A stretch of 64,000 nucleotides of DNA from assembly GCA_034769895.1 (NCBI GenBank), contig CM068367.1:318493986-318557985 (forward strand), read 5' to 3'. Below the pieces are notes generated by a model, which worked only from the letters and a program-made list of their open reading frames with translations, made no database searches and was not told where the DNA came from. The position numbers and the translations under genes were made by a program. Source of the DNA: Magicicada septendecula. Lineage: Eukaryota > Arthropoda > Insecta > Hemiptera > Cicadidae. Below, in pieces: positions 1 to 13,276 of this stretch. Numbering within the stretch: position 1 is the first letter of the stretch; each line of letters begins with the position of its first letter.

Positions 1-138
1 GAGTAAAGTTGATGAAGAAATATATATATGTTCAGCTTCACAGAAAGTTTCAAAACAAAATTTATTGTTTTGAAGGAAATTTAAAAAAAAATTATGTTTA
101 TAAAAAAAATAATTTAAAAAAAAATTTTAATTTTATTA

Positions 139-166
139 ATTAATTAATTATGATCAATTAATTAAT
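139..166. repeat. AT-only inverted repeat with GATC in the loop
   Basis: An 11-bp perfect stem (ATTAATTAATT / AATTAATTAAT) with a 6-base loop ATGATC. It is present at the matching place in all six units (for example near 7705 and 15365) next to a long A-run. It could form a cruciform; low complexity makes function uncertain. Confidence 0.6.
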
Positions 167-707
167 ATAGGGCTGTGAAGTTTTAAACAGTGTAATGCTC
201 TTCTGAAAATTTTTATCAAAGTTTTAGTATATTTTAAATAATCTATCACCACTCATAAGACTGTCTGTAAACCAATCGATACTTGTTTACCTTTTTATTT
301 TTTAGGTTATCTTCACTTACGGGTGGTAAAGTCCTTGTAGATTATCAATTAGAATTATATTATTGGTAATTAGCATTATTGAAGAAATAAAGAACTATTA
401 AGTATTGAAAAGTATTAATGTTTTTTATTAAGTAATAGCAATATTGACTCTTATCGATTAGTATCGATTCTCAGGATATCGAAAAAAGTTACAAGTATAT
501 GATATAAAAATTATATAGGGTTCTTTAAACAGCCAGTTATTACCAAAGTCAGAGAAATCGGGCTAATATTTAAAAGTATAACGTTACATCAAATGAATAA
601 TTATTACTAAACACAAACATTGAATAATAATTTGAAAATTAAAATAATTGATTTCACCAAACAGCTGTGCTGAACAAAGAGAAGGCACTGGGATCGTCAA
701 AAGAAAG

Positions 708-812
708 ATGGCTGCCGTCAAGTTGATCAAAATGTCGCTCGTTCCTGCTGCAATCCAAATAATGTATTTTCTGGCAATATTCCTGTTCTTGTGTCTGCAA
801 ATCTCTTGTTAA
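708..812 (+). CDS. 34-codon hydrophobic small ORF, repeated in every unit
   Basis: ATG in the context AAAGATGGCTGCC opens a 34-codon frame beginning MAAVKLIK, with a hydrophobic stretch at about residues 19-30 (MYFLAIFLFLCL) and ending in QISC. It would be a single-pass microprotein or an uncleaved signal-like peptide. The same frame is present at 8275, 15936, 23579, 31241 and 38900. Most other copies read Phe for Ile at residue 16, and unit 4 has a Lys within the hydrophobic stretch. It stands out because the local GC content is higher than its flanks and the start context is strong for an insect gene. AAAGATGGCTGCC also matches the YY1/Pho-type core (GCCAT on minus), so this could be a regulatory site rather than a gene. 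No homology recognised. Confidence 0.2.
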   Translation: MAAVKLIKMSLVPAAIQIMYFLAIFLFLCLQISC

Positions 813-3534
813 ATGTTGTGTAGTGACTGGTGTAGTGATTCTGGGTTGTATTTAGTATGTCTGTGTAATTATAAGTCAAAACACTTTTCCCAATTCCGAC
901 ACTAATTTGGTTAAGGTATTATACAGTTTTCTGGTGTTTTGTGGTGTTTTTCAGAGTAGAAATGTATTGTTTAGTGTTAATTAGAGTTTCTTGATCGTTT
1001 TCGTCACAATGTATAGGTTCTGGAAAGATTTTATAATTCACTCTCGACTTTACCGTAACGTACTGTTCGCCACTGATCTTTAACGTTGTAAAATAGGTTA
1101 GATCGTCACAAAACTCTCGTTTATGTTATCTGTTCAAATACCAATAATCAACTAACTGTTTCCTTTAGTTTCAATTAAACTCTTAGCCTATATAATATTA
1201 TCCTTAACATTGTTCAAATATATTATCACATCCTGTGTACACTTTACTATTTCACTATATGAATGCCTAAACTTTGGTTATTTGTCAATTTTATTCACTA
1301 GATGTGATTTAAATTAATCTTTCAGTTCATTCAGCTTATTTTCAGATTAAATAATGCCGTTTTATAGTGTTTTCTGTCCAAAAAATAGGAATTTTACTTT
1401 CAGTTTGGTATACTCTGAAAAGTCAAAACATCAAAATTTACTTCCTGTCATTATATAAATTCAGCCATTTTATCAGTTATATTTAATATTAATAATCCTA
1501 TATTGTATTAAAAGGTTCATATTCCCTTATTTTCTGGTAATTAATTGAATTAGTTGTATTCTGAAACATTATTCTGAAATATATGACTCCCATGTCTAAA
1601 TTTCTGAGTTTAGTCATTTTCATTTTTATTTATAATTCTGAATATAATTTATTAAAATCTCTCTAAATGGTATGTGCAATTATATGGCATGATCTCAAGT
1701 TTATTTTGTCTAAACCCCTTTTGTTTATTCGCATTTAAATGATTAATTTCTCTGTTTTGATGAAGTTTGGTTTCCATTCTTTTGGCCTATGATTTTTTAA
1801 CAATTTTTCTTACAAAATATTTTACAAGCAATATATGATGTGTGATACCCTCTCTGACTTTTACATATAGTATTATAAATTAAACATGTTTTCAAATTAC
1901 ACAAAAACAATTTGTATTGGTTACAATACAAATAATAGTTAAACAAAATAAAGAATATTTTTTTTGTAAAATAAATGGTTGTCTTCAAGTCAGACATTTT
2001 GCAACAAAATCCTTATTTCTAAACATGGAAATATGGCTTACAAAAAAGGTTTTTTACTAACTAACATCTTAATTACTCTCTACTATTTACAAGTAGTAAC
2101 TGTTTTTATAGTTCTGATGTTAGTTGTATCAGACCCAAACAAATGGCCTTATATCTAAAACATTTTTAAACATTCTTATACTATATACATAAAAACCTTA
2201 TATTTATATTCTTATTTCTAACTATTATTATAAGTAGGATTCTACAGTTTTTATACCGTCTTTTATACATTGTCTTTGGGGAATTGTACCCTGTCATTAA
2301 TAAATAAATAGTATGAATTGTTCAAAAGGTATTATGAACTCTGTTTTTCTTTTTTCATGTAAAACAAAATGTTATTTTAAACAGATTCATGTCTTATGAA
2401 CAACATATTGTCACAGTACACATTTCAAGTCATTGAAAAATGCATATTTCATTGCATCCAATGTTTGTGATTGCCAAGAATGAAACACAAGGTTCATTTT
2501 TTATAATACCCAAAACTATCACTGGTTCACTTTGCACTTATATATTATGTTAATGCTAAATGGTCGTATAGTCTTATTAACATAATAAATTGGTTAGCGT
2601 TTTTTCAATGGAGATTTGTTCCATGGGTACTATATTATTGTTTCATCTTAGTTCACAGGAAACTTTTACTTTATACACTTCTCTCTCTTAAATTTATATA
2701 CATGTGGTTTTTATTTCGTTATACTTTTGTTTTTAGATATTTATTTTGGGGATATAGGGATTTGGGTGTCTTTTATAAGAGCATGACATCTTCTTCAGGA
2801 TGCTGCCTTCTTCTTCTTTCATCAGTCTTCTTTTCTCCTGCCTTCTGGGACTGGTATCTTCTCCATCTTCTTCTTGATGCCATCAGGTTTCTTGGGATCT
2901 TCTCCATCTTCTTCTTTATTTCAGAAATACACCACCTGTATTGTTTGATCTTGGCTTATTTTAGGGTTTCTCTTCTATTTATTCTTCCTCGTTGTGGGTT
3001 TGGTCCTATTCAGTACTGCTTTGTTATTTACTTTTTTACCTTCCTGGGTTATACCTTGAAAACCTTTGGTTATGAGACTGGTTTTGGATGACTCATCGCT
3101 AGTAACTCCTTTTATTTGAACTTGTACTTTTTTTTTTAAATAATAATGATTTCTTTCCACAGTCGCTATGAATTAATCTATTTATATTAAACTTAATGCT
3201 TTCTTCCAAATTTAAATATTATAACTTTATTATTCTAATGATCAATTGCCATTCAATATTATGCATACATCTGTCACGCTACAGATTGCTCTCCTCCAGA
3301 AGTAATTATTTCAGACATGTTTATGGATGAAATAATTTCTTATGATAATTTCATCATTTCTTATAATTCATTTTCTTCTCCATTTTTATATCGACTTTTT
3401 TATAATTAGAGTTTAATTAATTTTATATATATAATTATTTGTTTTACTACTGATCCTTTTCGGATAGTTAGTGTCTTCTGAGATATATTATTATTGTAAT
3501 ACATTTTCTTCCTTTATCAACTTCGTGTTGCATC

Positions 3535-3725
3535 CTTGGGATATTAATTCCCTAACATTCCCTATCACGTGGGCTGGGGCAGATCAGAGGGGCACTGTAC
3601 GCTACTTCTCTGCTGGCCATACACCACTTCTATAAATTGAGTACAGAGGCATATCCATCCCTGCTCAAAAACATAATGCTGCTGGAATTATCTTCAGTCA
3701 GTCATCGAATAAATAAATAAAAAGT
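3535..3725 (+). repeat. GC-richer island with an AATAAATAAATAAA tail, possible SINE/LINE 3' piece
   Basis: Inside an otherwise very AT-rich stretch, this ~190-bp block has near-balanced composition (CACGTGGGCTGGGGCAGATC, CTCTGCTGGCCATACACC), a CTATAAATT box near 3630, and ends GAATAAATAAATAAAA. That layout resembles the 3' end of an insect retroposon inserted on plus, but I could not find a target duplication or name the family. It recurs in units 2-5 (about 11101-11291 in unit 2). It could equally be a promoter or polyadenylation region belonging to the unit. Confidence 0.3.
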
Positions 3726-5616
3726 AGTCTCATTTTCGACTAATAAAAATATCTTTGGATTCTCCACTTCGTAGTCTCTCAGATTATCTCACATTTTCTA
3801 TCTTAATAAATCTTCATAATCATTATTATACTCATTACATATATATTTTTTCAAAACTCTTAACTTGTCTGATATATTTAATTTAATTATGGTTGAAAAC
3901 CTTTCTTTTAATAATTCTGGTTACTGTTTACAGTGTAACTCTCTTTCTTCTCCATCTGAATTCTCTTTATACTTTCTTCTGGTTACTCATAGTATTAGTA
4001 TGGTCTTTATAAATAGTCTTTCGTATTCATTATTTGAATGGTCTTAATATATTATATTTAAATTTTTGACATTGTATCTTTACATTAGTTATACAGGTTG
4101 TTATATTGATCATTTTATTTAAACATTTTGGTTCTTTCCTTTCTCTTAGAAAGTTATTAATCCGCCTTCGCATTCATTAGCATTAATTCATTTATATTAT
4201 ATTTCATGTGGTATTTATTCTCTTTGCATTTCATATAGGTCTTATTATTATCATTGGTTCAAAATCATCTTCTCCATATGTTTGGTATGAGTTGTTCTTC
4301 TTTGCTCTTAACTAACTGTATTCATTATCGTTTCAAAAGTAATTGGTCTCTTTGCTTCCAAATTTTTTCTTCTCTTGCATATTACACTCTTTTTTGTTAT
4401 TCTTCTCTACTCCTTCAAATGTTAGGTTTTTCCACATTTATTCTGGATTCAAGTTAATTCTCTTTTCTGAATTAACCACTTTATTTTCTTCTCAATTCAA
4501 TCATAATTGACACATAATTATTTTTTGGAACTTGGTTAGTTTTAATGTAAAGTTCAAACTATTCTTTTTATTTAATTGAAAAATATTTCTCATACATCCT
4601 TGTAATATGTTGATCTTATCTTGTTTCAAAGTTCTGACGTTCTATCAACATTCAAATTCTGTTTAATTCATTTATTCCCAGAATTGTTTCATTCAGAGTT
4701 GTTTATAGCACGGTGATCTTACTATTATTTCTGAATGTTTTGGTATTTCTCCAAATTCAAATTCTTCTTAATTATTTACCATAAAGTTTTCTCACAAACT
4801 TAGTTATAGTAAGTTGGTCTTACTTCATTTTTAAATTTTTTGTAAAATTAAGTTCAAAATTCTCTCTCTTTCTCTTTCTTCCATAAAGTTTTGTTCTAAA
4901 TTATCAGGTTGTAGTAAGATGTTCTTACTAAATTTTAAATTTTCATAATTAATAAGTACAAAATTCTCTCTCTTTCTCTTTCTTCCATAAAGTTTTTTCT
5001 TCAAATTATTAGGTTGTAAGTTGTTCTTACATATTTTAGAATTTTTTCAAATAAAAATTCTAAATTCCTTCTTCTTATAATTCTCCAAAATGTTCTTCTC
5101 AAAATATTAGGTTCTAAGATGTACTTACATTATTTTAAAATTTTTTAAATAAATTCAAAATTCTAAAACTCACAACTCATTCTTCATAATATTTCTTCAT
5201 AGAAGCTTGATTGTACACTCCTTTGATTTTTCCTGAAACGATTTCCCTCAACTCATATGTATTGTTATGCTTATCATTTACCACAACATATGGGGTTATA
5301 TTGTACTCTACACTGGCCCATATTATTTATACTTTTGTAAGTTGATCTCCACTTTTTCTTTTCTTATAAATTTTCTTTTCTTTTATATACCCAGGAAGAT
5401 GGACGATTTTCTTTATGTCACTGCATTGCTCATATTTTTATTGGTCATGTTCATTTTCTTACATAGTCTTCACTCATAAAACCCAGTTTTGTTTCTATGT
5501 TTATTCTTCGTATCATTTCCTTTCAATGATATTTATTTCGTCTCCTTCAACATCGTTTTTCGCCGTAGTCGGTTATCATGATCCGTCCCTTTTCTTGATG
5601 TCGTGTGGTATTTGTG

Positions 5617-7192
5617 TCAACCAGGGTCCATCATCTCAGTTGCTCTTATAAAATTTACCCTAGGGCGCGACACTCGGTTATTATTACTGTTATTATTGTT
5701 ATTACTAAAGTTATTATTATAGTAATTTCGGTTAGGTGGGTAAGGGCTGTCATCATTATTGTTGGGATATGGATTTCTCTGACTGTATGGGACATTATTA
5801 TGTTGGTATAAATTGTTTCTATTGTATGGATAGGGGTTGTTATACCTAATGCCGTTAAAATTACTGCTAAACTGGTCATTACGCGGCGGGTTGTTAGGGC
5901 CGTCGTAATTACTGGGTTGGTTCCCCCTATCATCATATTGTATACACCAATACTTTTCTGGTCCATGTTTTGTGTTACTTGACAAATATCTGTGAGGATC
6001 TTCATCTGGGTTATCACTTATTATTTGCTTATCTGAAACACCATAAGTTGGTTTACCATCACATATCCACTCTGAAGGAATATATTTTAGTTTGACCATG
6101 CCTGGAACTGTCCTAGATGGCACGTTAATGGAATACATTCTGGTGATTCATCTGTGTCATTATTACAGTCTGGTACGATATCACATTTCCATCTTTCTGT
6201 AATACACTGTCCAGTCCTGCGCTGAAACTGATCTGGTCCACATGTTGTATTCTGTTTACCTCTGGTCCTTTCCCAGTGATAAACTACTGTCTTGTGGTAA
6301 ATTATTTCTGAAATTACTTCGATTCTCCTTCTATAATTCATAGAATTCATGATGTCTTTGTCATAGGTAATTGGGATATTATTGCCATCAATTAACCCAT
6401 GTTTCATCATCTCCAACTCTTCCTTCGTTTTTTCAAGTTTCTTGGATACATTCTCCTTTTCCTTGGTTTAATATTTTCCTGGTTTCGGTTAGTTTCAATT
6501 TCAGGTACCACCATTACTTGTTCCTGCGTTTTATCATTTGGTATTTCTTCTAACTCTCTTTTGTTATCTCTTATTAATTCTTCCTCCCACAGTTTATTAT
6601 TCTTGATGATCATTTCCACCCTTTTATTGTTATTCTCTATCATCTGTTTTAGAGTACTTATTCTTACTTCTCTCCACTTTTTCGTGAACTCCTTTAGTGC
6701 TTCTGTCTTTCGTTTTATTTTTTCCTGTAGCTCTTCCCTTCTTTGTTGTCTTCTTGGTTTTGACTCCTCTTTCTTAATCTGTTTACGCTCCCTTCTTATT
6801 TCTTTTCTCCATCGTTTCATTTGTCCATTCAATGATGCCGCGATTAGTTGTACCCTTTTCTCGTTTGGTATTTCTTCTATTTCTGGTTTGCTCTCATTTT
6901 TTATTCCTTCGGTCTTCTCCTTTCTTAATTCTTTGCTTTTTAATCCGTCCTCTCTCTTTTCCTTGATGTCCTCTTCCGGCTTCTTATTGATATTGTCCAG
7001 TTGGTCACCCAATTCTTTTTTCAAGGATTGGTTGCTCTCCTCTTCTCTTTTTAATCTATCCTCTCTCATTTTCTTAGTGTCCTCTCTCATTTCTTCAGCC
7101 CAGGATTTGAGGTTTTTATTTATTTCTTCACTCATTTCCTTCATCATTCTTATCATGGTTTCCTGAAACTCTTCTTTTGTTAGTTCTGCCAT
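5617..7192 (-). pseudogene. Gag-like/LDLa-like frame, unit 1 copy (broken)
   Basis: Same protein as the open copy at 36242-37819, recognisable over its whole length: coiled-coil head, LDLa-like pair and Asn-rich tail. It is broken, with about two breaks. Surroundings are the same as in the other units. Confidence 0.75.
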
Positions 7193-10100
7193 TTTTGTTT
7201 GTTGTTCTTCCCTTTTTATAATCTTTCTCTGACTTTGTAGCTGTTGCCTAGCTCCAACTAGTGATTGGGCAGAATGTATTGGCCTTCCAATCGCTAATTA
7301 AAGCCCCTAAAGTTGTGCGCCAATTTGTAATAATTAAAAGATTAATTGATGTGTGTTAATGATAATAGATATTGTGAAGTATGTGACTCCGATGTAATCA
7401 AGCCGCACTGTTTGGGCTAGCCAATTTGTAATAAAATAAGTAAATTGTAATATAATATGTTTAATTGGTGTGTATTTGGTGTGGCTCTCGACGTCTTACT
7501 GGCCTGAAACACTTCCTTAAGTTTCCCAGCTGGTCGAGTCCCAATGGTAGCAAGACCGGTCGAGTAGAGTAAAGTTGATGAAGAAATATATATATGTTCA
7601 GCTTCACAGAAAGTTTCAAAACAAAATTTATTGTTTTGAAGGAAATTTAAAAAAAAATTATGTTTATAAAAAAAATAATTAAAAAAAAAAATTTTAATTT
7701 TATTAATTAATTAATTATGATCAATTAATTAATATAGGGCTGTGAAGTTTTAAAAAGTGTAATGCTCTTCTGAAAATTTTTATCAAAGTTTTAGTATATT
7801 TTAAATAATCTATCACCACTCATAAGACTGTCTGTAAACCAATCGATACTTGTTTACCTTTTTATTTTTTAGGTTATCTTCACTTACGGGTGGTAAAGTC
7901 CTTGTAGATTATCAATTAGAATTATATTATTGGTAATTAGTATTATTGAAGAAATAAAGAACTATTAAGTATTGAAAAGTATTAATGTTTTTTATTAAGT
8001 AATAGCAATATTGACTCTTATCGATTAGTATCGATTCTCAGGATATCGAAAAAAGTTACAAGTATATGATATAAAAATTATATAGGGTTCTTTAAACAGC
8101 CAGTTATTACCAAAGTCAGAGAAATCGGGCTAATATTTAAAAGTATAACGTTACATCAAATGAATAATTATTACTAAACACAAACATTGAATAATAATTT
8201 GAAAATTAAAATAATTGATTTCACCAAACAGCTGTGCTGAACAAAGAGAAGGCACTGGGATCGTCAAAAGAAAGATGGCTGCCGTCAAGTTGATCAAAAT
8301 GTCGCTCGTTCCTGCTGCATTCCAAATAATGTATTTTCTGGCAATATTCCTGTTCTTGTGTCTGCAAATCTCTTGTTAAATGTTGTGTAGTGACTGGTGT
8401 AGTGATTCTGGGTTGTATTTAGTATGTCTGTGTAATTATAAGTCAAAACACTTTTCCCAATTCCGACACTAATTTGGTTAAGGTATTATACAGTTTTCTG
8501 GTGTTTTGTGGTGTTTTTCAGAGTAGAAATGTATTGTTTAGTGTTAATTAGTGTTTCTTGATCGTTTTCGTCACAATGTATAGGTTCTGGAAAGATTTTA
8601 TAATTCACTCTCGACTTTACCGTAACGTACTGTTCGCCACTGATCTTTAACGTTGTAAAATAGGTTAGATCGTCACAAAACTCTCGTTTATGTTATCCGT
8701 TCAAATACCAATAATCAACTAACTGTTTCCTTTAGTTTCAATTAAACTCTTAGCCTATATAATATTATCCTTAACATTGTTCAAATATATTATCACATCC
8801 TGTGTACACTTTACTATTTCACTATATGAATGCCTAAACTTTGGTTATTTGTCAATTTTATTCACTAGATGTGATTTAAATTAATCTTTCAGTTCATTCA
8901 GCTTATTTTCAGATTAAATAATGCCGTTTTATAGTGTTTTCTGTCCAAAAAATAGGAATTTTACTTTCAGTTTGGTATACTCTGAAAAGTCAAAACATCA
9001 AAATTTACTTCCTGTCATTATATAAATTCAGCCATTTTATCAGTTATATTTAATATTAATAATCCTATATTGTATTAAAAGGTCCATATTCCCTTATTTT
9101 CTGGTAATTAATTGAATTAGTTGTATTCTGAAACATTATTCTGAAATATATGACTCCCATGTCTAAATTTCTGAGTTTAGTCATTTTCATTTTTATTTAT
9201 AATTCTGAATATAATTTATTAAAATCTCTCTAAATGGTATGTGCAATTATATGGCATGATCTCAAGTTTATTTTGTCTAAACCCCTTTTGTTTATTCGCA
9301 TTTAAATGATTAATTTCTCTGTTTTGATGAAGTTTGGTTTCCATTCTTTTGGCCTATGATTTTTTAACAATTTTTCTTACAAAATATTTTACAAACAATA
9401 TATGATGTGTGATACCCTCTCTGACTTTTACATATAGTATTATAAATTAAACATGTTTTCAAATTACACAAAAACAATTAGTATTGGTTACAATACAAAT
9501 AATAGTTAAACAAAATAAAGAATATTTTTTTGTAAAATAAATGGTTGTCTTCAAGTCAGACATTTTGCAACAAAATCCTTATTTCTAAACATGGAAATAT
9601 GGCTTACAAAAAAGGTTTTTTACTAACTAACATCTTAATTACTCTCTACTATTTACAAGTAGTAACTGTTTTTATAGTTCTGATGTTAGTTGTATCAGAC
9701 CCAAACAAATGGCCTTATATCTAAAACATTTTTAAACATTCTTATACTATATACATAAAAACCTTATATTTATATTCTTATTTCTAACTATTATTATAAG
9801 TAGGATTCTACAGTTTTTATACCGTCTTTTATACATTGTCTTTGGGGAATTGTACCCTGTCATTAATAAATAAATAGTATGAATTGTTCAAAAGGTATTA
9901 TGAACTCTGTTTTTCTTTTTTCATGTAAAACAAAATGTTATTTTAAACAGATTCATGTCTTATGAACAACATATTGTCACAGTACACATTTCAAGTCATT
10001 GAAAAATGCATATTTCATTGCATCCAATGTTTGTGATTGCCAAGAATGAAACACAAGGTTCATTTTTTATAATACCCAAAACTATCACTGGTTCACTTTG

Positions 10101-12284
10101 CACTTATATATTATGTTAATGCTAAATGGTCGTATAGTCTTATTAACATAATAAATTGGTTAGCGTTTTTTCAATGGAGATTTGTTCCATGGGTACTATA
10201 TTATTGTTTCATCTTAGTTCACAGGAAACTTTTACTTTATACACTTCTCTCTCTTAAATTTATATACATGTGGTTTTTATTTCGTTATACTTTTGTTTTT
10301 AGATACTTATTTTGGGGATATAGGGATTTGGGTGTCTTTTATAAGAGCATGACATCTTCTTCAGGATGCTGCCTTCTTCTTCTTTCATCAGTCTTCTTTT
10401 CTCCTGCCTTCTGGGACTGGTATCTTCTCCATCTTCTTCTTGATGCCATCAGGTTTCTTGGGATCTTCTCCATCTTCTTCTTTATTTCAGAAATACACCA
10501 CCTGTATTGTTTGATCTTGGCTTATTTTAGGGTTTCTCTTCTATTTATTCTTCCTCGTTGTGGGTTTGGTCCTATTCAGTACTGCTTTGTTATTTACTTT
10601 TTTACCTTCCTGGGTTATACCTTGAAAACCTTTGGTTATGAGACTGGTTTTGGATGACTCATCGCTAGTAACTCCTTTTATTTGAACTTGTACTTTTTTT
10701 TTTAAATAATAATGATTTCTTTCCACAGTCGCTATGAATTAATCTATTTATATTAAACTTAATGCTTTCTTCCAAATTTAAATATTATAACTTTATTATT
10801 CTAATGATCAATTGCCATTCAATATTATGCATACATCTGTCACGCTACAGATTGCTCTCCTCCAGAAGTAATTATTTCAGACATGTTTATGGATGAAATA
10901 ATTTCTTATGATAATTTCATCATTTCTTATAATTCATTTTCTTCTCCATTTTTATATCGACTTTTTTATAATTAGAGTTTAATTAATTTTATATATATAA
11001 TTATTTGTTTTACTACTGATCCTTTTCGGATAGTTAGTGTCTTCTGAGATATATTATTATTGTAATACATTTTCTTCCTTTATCAACTTCGTGTTGCATC
11101 CTTGGGATATTAATTCCCTAACATTCCCTATCACGTGGGCTGGGGCAGATCAGAGGGGCACTGTACGCTACTTCTCTGCTGGCCATACACCACTTCTATA
11201 AATTGAGTACAGAGGCATATCCATCCCTGCTCAAAAACATAATGCTGCTGGAATTATCTTCAGTCAGTCATCGAATAAATAAATAAAAAGTAGTCTCATT
11301 TTCGACTAATAAAAATATCTTTGGATTCTCCACTTCGTAGTCTCTCAGATTATCTCACATTTTCTATCTTAATAAATCTTCATAATCATTATTATACTCA
11401 TTACATATATATTTTTTCAAAACTCTTAACTTGTCTGATATATTTAATTTAATTATGGTTGAAAACCTTTCTTTTAATAATTCTGGTTACTGTTTACAGT
11501 GTAACTCTCTTTCTTCTCCATCTGAATTCTCTTTATACTTTCTTCTGGTTACTCATAGTATTAGTATGGTCTTTATAAATAGTCTTTCGTATTCATTATT
11601 TGAATGGTCTTAATATATTATATTTAATTTTTTGACATTGTATCTTTACATTAGTTATACAGGTTGTTATATTGATCATTTTATTTAAACATTTTGGTTC
11701 TTTCCTTTCTCTTAGAAAGTTATTAATCCGCCTTCGCATTCATTAGCATTAATTCATTTATATTATATTTCATGTGGTATTTATTCTCTTTGCATTTCAT
11801 ATAGGTCTTATTATTATCATTGGTTCAAAATCATCTTCTCCATATGTTTGGTATGAGTTGTTCTTCTTTGCTCTTAATTAACTGTATTCATTATCGTTTC
11901 AAAAGTAATTGGTCTCTTTGCTTCCAAATTTTTTCTTCTCTTGCATATTACACTCTTTTTTGTTATTCTTCTCTACTCCTTCAAATGTTAGGTTTTTCCA
12001 CATTTATTCTGGATTCAAGTTAATTCTCTTTTCTGAATTAACCACTTTATTTTCTTCTCAATTCAATTTCATAATTGACACATAATTATTTTTTGGAACT
12101 TGGTTAGTTTTAATGTAAAGTTCAAACTATTCTTTTTATTTAATTGAAAAATATTTCTCATACATCCTTGTAATATGTTGATCTTATCTTGTCTCAAAGT
12201 TCTGACGTTCTATCAACATTCAAATTCTGTTTAATTCATTTATTCCCAGAATTGTTTCATTCAGAATTGTTTATAGCACGGTGA

Positions 12285-12825
12285 TCTTACTATTATTTCT
12301 GAATGTTTTGGTATTTCTCCAAATTCAAATTCTTCTTAATTATTTACCATAAAGTTTTCTCACAAACTTAGTTATAGTAAGTTGGTCTTACTTCATTTTT
12401 AAATTTTTTGTAAAATTAAGTTCAAAATTCTCTCTCTTTCTCTTTCTTCCATAAAGTTTTGTTCTAAATTATCAGGTTGTAGTAAGATGATCTTACTAAA
12501 TTTTAAATTTTCATAATTAATAAGTACAAAATTCTCTCTCTTTCTCTTTCTTCCATAAAGTTTTTTCTTCAAATTATTAGGTTGTAAGTTGTTCTTACAT
12601 ATTTTAGAATTTTTTCAAATAAAAATTCTAAATTCCTTCTTCTTATAATTCTCCAAAATGTTCTTCTCAAAATATTAGGTTGTAAGATGTACTTACATTA
12701 TTTTAGAATTTTTTAAAATTATTAAAAATTCTTTTTCTTTTAATTCTCCAGAATGTTCTCAAAATATTAGGTTGTAAGATGTACTTACATTATTTTAAAA
12801 TTTTTTAAATAAATTCAAAATTCTA
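12285..12825. repeat. Diverged ~92-106-bp subrepeats with GTAAG-N5-CTTAC dyads (unit 2 copy)
   Basis: At least five diverged tandem subrepeats, each with a TTCTCT/TTCTTC-rich stretch, an AATATTAGGTTGTAAG-type core and a dyad: AGTAAGTTGGTCTTACT near 12376, AGTAAGATGATCTTACT at 12481-12497, GTAAGTTGTTCTTAC at 12584-12598, GTAAGATGTACTTAC at 12682-12696 and 12774-12788. Dyads are ~92-106 bp apart. Unit 1 lacks one subrepeat (tract about 4715-5165); units 3, 4 and 5 have the same number as unit 2. The dyad places GTAAG, a splice-donor-like core, on both strands. Confidence 0.75.
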
Positions 12826-13276
12826 AAACTCACAACTCATTCTTCATAATATTTCTTCATAGAAGCTTGATTGTACACTCCTTTGATTTTTCCTGAAACG
12901 ATTTCCCTCAACTCATATGTATTGTTATGCTTATCATTTACCACAACATATGGGGTTATATTGTACTCTACACTGGCCCATATTATTTATACTTTTGTAA
13001 GTTGATCTCCACTTTTTCTTTTCTTATAAATTTTCTTTTCTTTTATATACCCAGGAAGATGGACGATTTTCTTTATGTCACTGCATTGCTCATATTTTTA
13101 TTGGTCATGTTCATTTTCTTACATAGTCTTCACTCATAAAACCCAGTTTTGTTTCTATGTTTATTCTTCGTATCATTTCCTTTCAGTGATATTTATTTCG
13201 TCTCCTTCAACATCGTTTTTCGCCGTAGTCGGTTATCATGATCCGTCCCTTTTCTTGATGTCGTGTGGTATTTGTG

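Larger units (their letters stand above)
1..7566 (-). repeat. Array unit 1 (7566 bp)
   Basis: This is the shortest complete unit; most of the difference is one ~95-bp subrepeat missing near 5100. Inner landmarks: AT hairpin 139-166, small ORF 708-812 (+), GC-richer island about 3535-3725, diverged subrepeat tract about 4715-5165, main frame 5617-7192 (-), primer-binding-like site 7303-7323 (-), and a 14-15-bp direct repeat (CCAATTTGTAATAA) near 7320 and 7421. Strand is given as the direction of the main frame. Confidence 0.95.

Noticed and set aside
2702-3091. 129-codon aromatic-rich plus frame repeated in all units
   Set aside because: Arises from TTCTTC-rich sequence, no motif, poor start context. 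Its conservation only reflects the high identity of the units.
2975-3160. 61-codon Lys/Ser/Thr-rich minus frame (MERNHYYLKKK...)
   Set aside because: Not open in all units, no motif, short. A purine-rich non-coding stretch is the simpler reading.
3315-3400. Plus-strand FMDEI resembling a polymerase catalytic box
   Set aside because: None of the flanking polymerase blocks are present and it lies on the strand opposite the main frame; chance.
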